Shown in pieces: positions 8,309 through 16,200 of a DNA stretch of 18,038 bases. A model generated the notes under the pieces. It was not told where the DNA came from. It saw nothing but the letters and a program-made list of their open reading frames with translations, and did not search any database. The first letter of the stretch is position 1. Each line of letters starts with the position of its first letter. Source of the DNA: Butyrivibrio sp. CAG:318 (GTDB lineage: Bacteria > Bacillota > Clostridia > Lachnospirales > Lachnospiraceae). The position numbers were made by a program, and so were the translations under genes. The DNA is taken from positions 59,214 through 77,251 of the forward strand of contig FR889248.1 in the NCBI GenBank assembly GCA_000431815.1, in the 5' to 3' direction.

Positions 8309-8337
8309 AGTATAAGAAAACCACAGCATTTTGTCAA
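8309..8337 (-). promoter_or_regulatory. Promoter of the response regulator gene, interleaved with a terminator
   Basis: On the minus strand TTGACA (8332-8337) and TATACT (8309-8314) are separated by exactly 17 bp, a near-consensus vegetative promoter. The -35 falls in the loop of the fucosidase terminator hairpin and the spacer is the hairpin's promoter-proximal arm plus its T-run. The leader would be about 55-60 bases before the regulator's ATG. Confidence 0.8.
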
Positions 8338-8356
8338 CAGATAAAATGCTGTGGTT
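8312..8356 (-). terminator. Terminator of the binding-protein/fucosidase unit
   Basis: A perfect 14-bp stem (8319-8332 with 8343-8356; core CCACAGCATTTT) with a 10-nt loop lies 19 bases past the fucosidase stop. Read on the minus strand it is followed by TTCTTATA, a modest T-run. It overlaps the regulator promoter. Confidence 0.82.
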
Positions 8357-8375
8357 ATAGTAAAATTAAGATAAT

Positions 8376-9872
8376 TTAGTAGGTGTGTATTTTGAATACA
8401 ACCGGGAATCCGGTATGATATCCGCATGCCTTTATATGAAGGCCGTCGTGTTCATGCGACCAAGAAAGTATATTGTCGCATCCAAGTACCTCAACATCGT
8501 TAATAATACCCTGGAATGAAGTGCTGTTGGCATTTTTGCCGGAGGCAAGACTCTGTATGCATATGTCGTCATTGCCGGAGTAATTTAAAGCAATAGCGTA
8601 TATACAGCCGTGTCCGGCGGTAAAACGGAAATCGTCTTTAGTGTATCCGGAAGCGTTTCCTTCGCTGAATTTACCTTCAACCTCAGCGGTAGGTCCCTCA
8701 GCACAGGCTCTCCAAGGCTTGCTGTCATATATGGCTTCTCCGTTGACTGAAAGCCATGCACCGATATCCTTAAGAATAGCAGTGTCCTCATCAGGGATGG
8801 TACCGTCGGCTTTAGGACCGACATTCAGAAGAAGATTGCCGTTCTTGCTTACAACATCGACTAGATAGCAGATGATTTCATTACTTGTCTTATAGTCAAG
8901 TGATGTAGTATAACACCATGAATTCTTGGCAATGGCGGTGTCTGTCTGCCAATGATAAGGCTTTGTGTCCGCAAATTTACCGCGCTCAATATCGACTATT
9001 CCGCTTCCGAAAGCCATAGCATCATGCTTGTAGCAGATTGCCGTTTCAAAACCCCATTCAAGTCCGCGGTTATAATAGTAAGCCGTTATTTTCTTAAGGG
9101 TTTCTTTATATCCTTCATGCTGTATCCACCAGTCAAAATACAGGATTTTAGGCTGGTATTTATCGATGAGCTCACATGTACGGATGAGCCAGTCATCAAG
9201 AAATTCCTGCGTAGGATAAGGCTTGGCATATATATCCTCCTGATCCGGCTGCTCCTGAAACGAAGGCCAGTAGAAATCGCCGACCTCCATCGGATCCTTG
9301 ATATCGCTGTCAAAATCCTTTCCGTTGCCCATGAACCATAAATGCTCGGCACGGTGTGTGGAAGTACAGAAAGTCATGTCGCGCTTTTCGATTTCTTTTT
9401 TGAGCTCACCGAGGACATCGCGCTTTGGACCCATGTTTACGCTGGTATATTCCGAAAATACACTGTCATACATCTGAAAACCATCATGATGCTCGGCAAC
9501 GGGTACTACATACCGTGCACCGGCTTCTTTAAAGAGGTCAGACCATTTGGAAGCATCGAAATAAGGTGCGGTAAACATCGGAATAAAATCCTTGTATCCA
9601 AAATCTTTATGTGGCCCGTAGGTCTTTATGTGATGCTCATATTCAGGCGTGCCCTGAATGTACATATTTCTTGAATACCATTCATTATTGAATGCAGGAA
9701 CGCTGTAGAGCCCCCAATGAATGAAAATACCGAACTTGTCATGTGTAAACCAACGCGGTATCTCCATATCGGTAAGAGACTCCCATGTATCATTATAGGG
9801 TCCTTTGCTGATTACTTCATCGATAGTGCGAAGATAATCGGATTTGTTTTTGTCGTAGTTTGCTGGTTTCAT
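8376..9872 (-). CDS. GH29 alpha-L-fucosidase, cytoplasmic
   Basis: Retaining alpha-L-fucosidase of glycoside hydrolase family 29, 498 residues, which releases L-fucose from glycans. Family signatures seen are FGIFIHWGLYSVPA with EWYS (47-67), the AEHHDGF segment (126-132), the likely nucleophile D247 in ILYFDWW, the IERG and PYHWQTDTAI segments (295-312) and GNLLLNVGP (345-353). E296 of IERG is a candidate acid/base residue, not certain. A small beta domain fills the C-terminus. There is no signal peptide, so it acts inside the cell on imported oligosaccharides. The start chosen is the ATG at 9872, with GGAGGG 5 bases ahead; a longer frame back to 9953 runs into the upstream gene and has no such site. 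It follows the binding-protein gene by 31 bases, in one operon. Some GH29-like proteins have other specificities, so fucose is likely rather than proven. Confidence 0.92.
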   Translation of the reverse strand: MKPANYDKNKSDYLRTIDEVISKGPYNDTWESLTDMEIPRWFTHDKFGIFIHWGLYSVPAFNNEWYSRNMYIQGTPEYEHHIKTYGPHKDFGYKDFIPMFTAPYFDASKWSDLFKEAGARYVVPVAEHHDGFQMYDSVFSEYTSVNMGPKRDVLGELKKEIEKRDMTFCTSTHRAEHLWFMGNGKDFDSDIKDPMEVGDFYWPSFQEQPDQEDIYAKPYPTQEFLDDWLIRTCELIDKYQPKILYFDWWIQHEGYKETLKKITAYYYNRGLEWGFETAICYKHDAMAFGSGIVDIERGKFADTKPYHWQTDTAIAKNSWCYTTSLDYKTSNEIICYLVDVVSKNGNLLLNVGPKADGTIPDEDTAILKDIGAWLSVNGEAIYDSKPWRACAEGPTAEVEGKFSEGNASGYTKDDFRFTAGHGCIYAIALNYSGNDDICIQSLASGKNANSTSFQGIINDVEVLGCDNILSWSHEHDGLHIKACGYHTGFPVVFKIHTY

Positions 9873-9877
9873 ATGTT

Positions 9878-9883
9878 CCCTCC
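9878..9883 (-). promoter_or_regulatory. Ribosome binding site deciding the fucosidase start
   Basis: GGAGGG on the minus strand lies 5 bases before the ATG at 9870-9872. It excludes the in-frame upstream ATG at 9953, which lies within the preceding coding region. Confidence 0.85.
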
Positions 9884-9903
9884 AATAGTAGTGATATATA
9901 TTA

Positions 9904-11652
9904 TTAGTTGCCCTGCGACAGCTTGCTTTTGGCATCGGCTTCGTCTTTGGCATTGGTTAAATCATATTCGTAAATCTTTGAGTATCCCAGTGCAGTTGTC
10001 CGGTTCAATAAATCCGAATACAGACTGTTGAATTCTCTCTCGTCCGAGGCAAAAACCATTTTCCATGAATACTCGTTTATGGCAGCGGCACATTGAACAC
10101 GGATGGTTGATAATTCAGTAGTCTCTTTAGCAGCTTTATATGATACGCCTGGTGAGACTATAAGTGCATTGTTGTCCTGCAGGTAATCCATTACGGACTG
10201 GGAACCAATGTGGGAAGCCCAGTCTTTTTCTATATCGGACTGCCTCATGGCAATAACTGAATCCCATGTGGAAAAATAGTACGGATAACCATCGGGAGTG
10301 CATTCGGCATTGGAAACAGGTTTGTAATTGAGCTTGCATATTCCGTCCAGCCATTTACCGCCGCCATATTCTTCCGGCATAAGCGTATCTTTGGAATAGA
10401 AAGCTTCGATGCCGAAATCAGTCAGCTCAGGACCCTGCTCAGTCATCTGCCATGTAAGACCCTCAATACCGGCTGTTCCCTGCGGAGAGTCTGCACAGCT
10501 TGCCATGATGCCCTCAGTTGAGTAAAGCCAGTCGATGAAATTAGCCATTCTGACAGGATCGGCCGCGTCTGCTCCGATGGCTATGGCAGTGTCAAAGCTT
10601 CCGGCGACGCGGCTTCCGTATGAATATATAAGTTCATCTTCAATCGGTACAAACATATAACCTCTGCCGCTGTTGAGATTATCGTTGGTATTGTATGCAG
10701 GCTGCGCAAGCCATGGCCATGGAGAAAAAAGAATCTGTCCATCAGCAAATTTGTTCGAAACGTCAGAGTAATTCTGAGTCGGTGAATCCGGGTCTATAAG
10801 TCCCATCTGGAATGCCTTATTGTAAAAACGAAGAACTCTCATATACAGCGAGTCGGCATCAAGGATGTTCTGAAAATCACTGCCGTCAGCCTTGGATAGA
10901 ACAAAACCATATTCGTCATAACCATAGAAACAGCAGGGCTGCTTAATTGCATTCATCATATTATTATCCCAATCCTTGAACAGGGAAAATGCATATGTCG
11001 CAGCACCGCTGTCACTGTATGGGTGTGCGGCCTGCATATCGGCAAGAATCGGGAGAAGATCTTCAAGTGTATTGATTTGGGGATATCCCATCTCTGAATA
11101 ATAATCCCACCTTAAATATGTGCCGTAAGTAGGGGCATACGATTCGGAAGGAGTATACGGAGATGCTGATGAAAGAGCACTCGGTATTGCATAAATTCCG
11201 TCAGATGCCAGCTCGCGGTTCAATGAGACAATAGAAGATGAGTATCTGCCGTAAAGGGCGGAATCCTCTATGTATGTGTCCATATTTATTATAAGACCGC
11301 TATCGACCAGACGCTGTAAATATTTGACGGGACAGATTATAATGTCACCAACATTGCCTGCCGCAAAACGTGATTCGAAAAGGTTGTCTGAGCCACCGTT
11401 TATTGATGGCGAAATTATATTTAATTCCATATTGAACTTGGCTTTGATAATGGAAGCGTACCAGCCGGACTGTATTCCATCGTAATTGGCATTTGTGTCG
11501 TATACATCTATTGTAAGAAAATCACGGTATACGGACGTACTGCCATCACTGGGTGATGACGAATGTGCACATCCGGCAGATAACAGCACAATCATTATAA
11601 CAGCTGCCATGCGGCTGAATATTGTAATGCTGCGGTATGTAAAACGGTGCAT
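9904..11652 (-). CDS. Second extracellular sugar-binding lipoprotein, without its own permeases
   Basis: Solute-binding lipoprotein of the LplA/YtcQ type, 582 residues. The signal peptide ends in LLSAGC with Cys28 as the probable lipidation site. It is a divergent paralogue of the binding protein at 3269-5044: SGWYASIIKAKFNMELNII, GNVGDIII, YLRWDYYSEMGYP, GLIDPDSPTQNYSD and PAYNTNDNLNSGRGY each have an aligned partner there. GGAGGT (11658-11663 on the minus strand) precedes the start. The only downstream operon partner before a terminator is the GH29 gene; no permease or ATPase follows. It therefore probably delivers a related, fucose-bearing ligand to the permeases at 746-3188 or to another set elsewhere. 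Binding specificity cannot be read from the sequence. Confidence 0.92.
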   Translation of the reverse strand: MHRFTYRSITIFSRMAAVIMIVLLSAGCAHSSSPSDGSTSVYRDFLTIDVYDTNANYDGIQSGWYASIIKAKFNMELNIISPSINGGSDNLFESRFAAGNVGDIIICPVKYLQRLVDSGLIINMDTYIEDSALYGRYSSSIVSLNRELASDGIYAIPSALSSASPYTPSESYAPTYGTYLRWDYYSEMGYPQINTLEDLLPILADMQAAHPYSDSGAATYAFSLFKDWDNNMMNAIKQPCCFYGYDEYGFVLSKADGSDFQNILDADSLYMRVLRFYNKAFQMGLIDPDSPTQNYSDVSNKFADGQILFSPWPWLAQPAYNTNDNLNSGRGYMFVPIEDELIYSYGSRVAGSFDTAIAIGADAADPVRMANFIDWLYSTEGIMASCADSPQGTAGIEGLTWQMTEQGPELTDFGIEAFYSKDTLMPEEYGGGKWLDGICKLNYKPVSNAECTPDGYPYYFSTWDSVIAMRQSDIEKDWASHIGSQSVMDYLQDNNALIVSPGVSYKAAKETTELSTIRVQCAAAINEYSWKMVFASDEREFNSLYSDLLNRTTALGYSKIYEYDLTNAKDEADAKSKLSQGN

Positions 11653-11681
11653 ATAAAACCTCCGGTAATATTACTTATTTA

Positions 11682-11710
11682 ATTATATTTAAAAATGCTG
11701 TGAATTGCAA
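11682..11710 (-). promoter_or_regulatory. Promoter of the binding-protein/fucosidase operon
   Basis: On the minus strand TTGCAA (11705-11710) and TATAAT (11682-11687) are spaced by 17 bp, about 30 bases ahead of the start codon at 11652. The spacer contains CACAGCATTTT, the same 11-mer that occurs in both arms of the hairpin at 8319-8356. Confidence 0.75.
11692..11702 (+). repeat. 11-bp motif shared with the regulator promoter region
   Basis: AAAATGCTGTG here is identical to 8343-8353 and, inverted, to 8322-8332. A related form, AAATTACTGTA, is at 631-641 with its inverse at 649-659. All copies are in intergenic promoter regions of the sugar locus, so it is a candidate operator half-site. 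Confidence 0.4.
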
Positions 11711-11730
11711 TAAAAAGGAAATAAAACAGC

Positions 11731-11759
11731 TGGAAAAAATTATCGTGTTATTGTATAAT
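11731..11759 (+). promoter_or_regulatory. Possible promoter of the receiver-GGDEF gene
   Basis: A perfect TATAAT (11754-11759) follows a weak -35 TGGAAA (11731-11736) by 17 bp and gives a leader of roughly 35-40 bases before the ATG at 11803. It diverges from the binding-protein promoter across a short gap. Confidence 0.5.
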
Positions 11760-11791
11760 GAAAAAAGCAACAGTTTACAATGCATCCTTAC

Positions 11792-11796
11792 GGGAG
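11792..11796 (+). promoter_or_regulatory. Ribosome binding site deciding the receiver-GGDEF start
   Basis: GGGAG lies 6 bases before the ATG at 11803, whose product begins MRTILVVDDD as receiver domains do. The in-frame ATG at 11758 overlaps the TATAAT box and has no ribosome binding site. Confidence 0.7.
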
Positions 11797-11802
11797 TGCT
11801 TT

Positions 11803-13146
11803 ATGAGGACAATATTAGTAGTAGATGATGACAAAGAGAATCTTAAGTCACTGAAAATGTTTCTTTCCAGGGAATATAAGGTGGCTGCAGTGTGTACCGG
11901 AGAAGACGCACTTGAATATCTGAGCATGAACGCACCTGATATGGTTCTGCTTGATATAGTTATGCCGGACATGGATGGTTTTGAAGTGCTTGAACATATG
12001 CGTGATGATGGGATTGCACCGGAAGTTCCGGTTATATTCATAACTGCCGACAATGATACCAGTATGGAGGTCAAGGGACTTAATATGGGCGCCGTTGACT
12101 ATATTGTCAAACCGTTTGAACCGGAAGTTGTGATGAGCAGAGTAGCCAAGTCAATAGAGATGGAAAGCATGAGGCATGATCTTGAGAAACAGGCAGGAAG
12201 GGATCCGCTTACGGGGCTTTGGAATCGTAAGTATGCATTCAGGCGCGTGGAGAGGATACTGTCCGGGCGTAATGCCTGCGGTGCCGCATTCATGATGGAC
12301 ATAGATAATTTTAAAGGCATTAATGATACATACGGGCATACATACGGAGACCGGATATTGGTCAGCATATCCAAGACAATTCAGAAAATGGTGCGTCATA
12401 ACGATATAGCCTGCAGGCTTGGTGGTGATGAGTTTTTTATGTTTTTTGCCGGACTGGACGAGACATATAAGATACAGCATCTCGCATCCAGGCTTATAAG
12501 GGCATTGAATGATGAAGTCAAATATCCTGACGGGATCCGCGGAGTGCGTGCGTGTATAGGAATTGCAGTGGCACCATCATGCGGTACGGGTGTGGCAGCC
12601 CTTTATGATAAGGCAGACAAGGCACTCTACTATGCAAAGAACCATGGCAAGAATACGTATCATTTTTACGATAATGAAATTGCTTATGGCAATGAAAACG
12701 AGATGCGCAAGGAGAATCTTAACCATATAAGGAGCATGTTGAGCGAGCATGGCCCGCTGAAGGGTTCTTATTGTGTTGAGTATGAAGGATTCAAGAATAT
12801 TGCACGATTCATAAGGAGAGGCCAGCAGCGCAACAAGAGGCATATAGTGTATATTCTTTTCACAATAGAGGATACGTGTAACGGAATCAACGGTGCGGAT
12901 GAGAGATACGAGGCACTTGGCATGCTTGAAGATTCGGTGAGGATATCTTTGAGAGTGGGCGATGTGGCCACGAGATATTCGGGTTCGCAGATAGTGGCGA
13001 TTCTTGTGGACGCGAAGGAAAGCGATGCATGTATGGTTGCCGGACGTATACTGGGTGAGTTCCATAGTCATACCGGGATGGAACAGGTGCGTGTAGAATA
13101 CGATATTCAGGCACTGGAAGAAGACGAACCGGAAGAAAATCATTAG
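11803..13146 (+). CDS. Receiver-GGDEF diguanylate cyclase with degenerate second GGDEF-like module
   Basis: Signalling protein of 447 residues. The receiver domain (1 to about 120) has D8-D10, phosphorylation site D51 in LLDIVMP, T81 and K103. A GGDEF domain (about 133-290) has DPLTGLWNR, DIDNFKGIND and an intact GGDEF at 207-211, so it should make cyclic di-GMP from GTP. RHND at 198-201, five residues before GGDEF, fits the inhibitory-site pattern RxxD for product feedback. The C-terminal part (about 305-440) looks like a second GGDEF fold whose signature is SGSQI (393-397), so it should be inactive, yet RVGD (384-387) again lies five residues before it. No membrane segment; cytoplasmic. It diverges from the binding-protein operon; a functional link is not evident. 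The start was chosen by ribosome binding site and domain edge. Confidence 0.9.
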   Translation: MRTILVVDDDKENLKSLKMFLSREYKVAAVCTGEDALEYLSMNAPDMVLLDIVMPDMDGFEVLEHMRDDGIAPEVPVIFITADNDTSMEVKGLNMGAVDYIVKPFEPEVVMSRVAKSIEMESMRHDLEKQAGRDPLTGLWNRKYAFRRVERILSGRNACGAAFMMDIDNFKGINDTYGHTYGDRILVSISKTIQKMVRHNDIACRLGGDEFFMFFAGLDETYKIQHLASRLIRALNDEVKYPDGIRGVRACIGIAVAPSCGTGVAALYDKADKALYYAKNHGKNTYHFYDNEIAYGNENEMRKENLNHIRSMLSEHGPLKGSYCVEYEGFKNIARFIRRGQQRNKRHIVYILFTIEDTCNGINGADERYEALGMLEDSVRISLRVGDVATRYSGSQIVAILVDAKESDACMVAGRILGEFHSHTGMEQVRVEYDIQALEEDEPEENH

Positions 13147-13152
13147 AAAAGG

Positions 13153-13181
13153 TTGATGTATTTTTAACTTAGTATTATAAT
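13153..13181 (+). promoter_or_regulatory. nifJ promoter
   Basis: TTGATG (13153-13158) and TATAAT (13176-13181) with a 17-bp spacer lie right after the GGDEF gene stop. No terminator is seen between that stop and this promoter. The inferred leader is about 70 bases. Confidence 0.75.
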
Positions 13182-13188
13182 TATATAG

Positions 13189-13225
13189 ATATGAATCAGT
13201 CTATGATACTATTCATATATGACTG
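13189..13225 (+). other. Alternative hairpins in the nifJ leader
   Basis: Two overlapping pairings are possible: ATATGAAT (13189-13196) with ATTCATAT (13211-13218), and CAGTCTATGA (13197-13206) with TCATA plus GACTG (13213-13217 and 13221-13225, 3-nt bulge). They share bases and cannot both form. It may be an operator or an RNA element, or chance in AT-rich DNA. Confidence 0.35.
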
Positions 13226-13259
13226 TTTAATATATTAGTTTTAGGAGGAAAACTTTAAA

Positions 13260-16200
13260 ATGGCAAGAAAAATGAAAACCATGGATGGAAACAATGCAGC
13301 AGCACACGTTTCATATGCGTACTCAGATGTTGCAGCCATCTATCCTATCACCCCATCATCCGTAATGGCAGAATGCGCTGATGAATGGGCAACTCAGGGC
13401 AGAAAGAATATTTTCGGCCAGGAGGTTCAGCTTACTGAAATGCAGTCAGAAGCCGGTGCAGCAGGTGCAGTTCACGGTTCTCTTTCAGCAGGTGCTCTTA
13501 CAACAACGTTTACAGCATCACAGGGTCTTTTACTTATGATCCCTAATATGTATAAGATAGCCGGTGAGCAGCTTCCTTGCGTAATAGATGTATCAGCACG
13601 TTGTGTAGCTACACATGCACTTAATATTTTTGGCGATCACTCTGATGTATATGCATGCCGTCAGACAGGTTTTGCAATGCTCTGTGAATCAAGTGTTCAG
13701 GAAGTTATGGACTTAACTCCTGTTGCACATTGCGCAGCTATCAAGGGTAAGGTACCGTTCCTTAACTTCTTCGATGGTTTCCGTACATCACATGAGATTC
13801 AGAAGATCGAGATGTGGGATTATGAAGATCTCAAAGATATGGTTGATATGGATGCAATCAATGCATTCCGTCGTCATGCTCTTAACCCTGAGCATCCATG
13901 TCAGAGAGGTTCAGCTCAGAACCCTGACATCTTCTTCCAGGCAAGAGAATCATGTAACCCATATTATGATGCACTTCCTGAAGTAGTTGAAGAGTATATG
14001 AATAAGGTTAATGCTAAGATCGGAACAGATTACAAGCTTTTCAATTACTATGGTGCAGAGGATGCCGAGAAGGTTATCATCGCAATGGGTTCAGTATGTG
14101 AGACAATCGATGAGACAATTGATTATCTCCTTAAGGCAGGCGAGAAAGTCGGCGTTATCAAGGTTCGTCTTTACAGACCTTTCAGCGCAAAGCATCTTCT
14201 TGCGGTTATGCCTAAGACAGTTAAGCAGATTTCCGTACTTGACAGAACCAAGGAACCTGGTTCAATCGGTGAGCCGCTTTACCTTGATGTTGTTGCAGCT
14301 ATTAAGGATACAGAGTTTGCTGACGTTCCGGTATTTACAGGACGTTACGGACTTGGTTCTAAGGATACAACACCTGCACAGATTATCGCAGTATACAATA
14401 ACACAGAGAAGAAGAGATTTACAATCGGTATCAACGATGATGTAACTAATCTTTCACTTCCTACAGGTCCTTCACCTGTAACAGCTCCGGAAGGAATTAC
14501 AAGCTGTAAGTTCTGGGGACTTGGTGCGGACGGTACTGTTGGTGCTAACAAGAACTCTATCAAGATTATCGGTGACCACACAGATATGTATGCTCAGGCA
14601 TATTTTGATTATGACTCCAAGAAGTCAGGCGGTGTTACAATTTCACACCTTCGTTTCGGTCACTCAAAGATACATTCTACATACCTTATTAATAAGGCAG
14701 ATTTCGTAGCATGTCATAATCCTGCATATGTACGTAAGTACAACATGGTTCAGGATCTTAAGGACGGCGGAACATTCCTTCTTAACTGCGATTGGGATAT
14801 GGCAGGACTTGAGGAACATCTTCCGGGACAGGCTAAGAGATATATCGCAGAGCACAACATCAAGTTCTATACAATCGATGGTATCAAGCTTGGTATCGAG
14901 ACAGGTATGGGTGCTCGTATTAATACAATTCTTCAGGCAGCTTTCTTCAAACTTGCAAACATCATTCCTATTGATGATGCAGTTAAGTATATGAAGGATG
15001 CAGCAACAGCCAGCTACATGAAGAAAGGTGAAGATGTCGTTAAGAAGAATCATAACGCTATCGACGCCGGACTTGCTAACGTAGTTGAAGTTAAGGTTCC
15101 TGAAAGCTGGAAGGATGCTAAGGATGAGAATCTTTCATCAACAGCAACAGGTTCAAGAAAAGACGTAGTTGATTTCGTTAATAACATCCAGCATGCAGTT
15201 AACGGACAGGAAGGTAACAAGCTCCCTGTATCAGCATTCAAGGAATATGTTGATGGTTCAACTCCTTCAGGTGCAGCTGCGTTTGAGAAACGTGGTGTTG
15301 CAACAACAGTTCCTTCATGGGATCCTGCTAAATGTATCCAGTGTAACTTCTGTTCATATGTATGTCCTCATGCAGTTATCAGACCGGTTGCTCTTACAGA
15401 AGCTGAGGCAGCTAATGCTCCTGCCGGAATGAAGATGGCTGATATGACAGGAATGCCTGGAATGAAGTTCGCCATGACAGTTTCAGAATTTGACTGTATG
15501 GATTGTAAGGTCTGCGTAAATGTATGTCCTGCTAAGGAAAAAGCTCTTACAATGGTAAGATTTGATGACGAAGACAGAACACAGCAGAACGCATACGATT
15601 ATGGTCAGTCACTTGCTGATAAGCCTGAAGTATTCGAGAAATTTAAAGATACAACAGTTAAGGGAAGCCAGTTCAAGCAGCCACTCCTTGAGTTCTCAGG
15701 AGCATGTGCAGGTTGTGGTGAGACACCTTATGCTAAACTTATCACCCAGCTTTTCGGTGACAGAATGTACATTGCCAATGCAACAGGATGTTCATCTATC
15801 TGGGGTAACTCATCACCTTCAACACCTTACACAGTTAACAAGCAGGGACATGGTCCGGCTTGGTCCAACTCACTCTTCGAGGATAACGCTGAGTTTGGTA
15901 TGGGTATGCAGCTTGCTCAGAAGGCTATCAGAACAAGACTTAAAGCAAAGGTTGAAGAAGTACTTGAGACAACATCCAATGATGATGTTAAGGCAGCAGC
16001 TAAAGAATACCTCGACACATTTATGTGTGGTTCAACTAACGGAACAGCTACTCAGAAGCTCGTTGCAGCACTTGCAAATGAGAACTCTGACGCAGCTAAG
16101 GAAATCCTTAATGACAAGGATATGCTTTCCAAGAAGTCACAGTGGGTATTCGGTGGTGACGGATGGGCATACGACATCGGATTCGGTGGTGTTGACCATG

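Noticed and set aside
9873..9953. Longer N-terminus for the fucosidase
   Set aside because: It overlaps the end of the binding-protein gene, has no ribosome binding site, and the added residues resemble no GH29 sequence; the ATG at 9872 has a strong site.
11758..11802. Earlier ATG for the receiver-GGDEF gene
   Set aside because: It overlaps a TATAAT box, has no ribosome binding site, and adds 15 residues ahead of a normal receiver start.
12577..13143. 188-residue open frame on the minus strand
   Set aside because: It lies wholly opposite the well-supported GGDEF gene and shows no domain or start signal.
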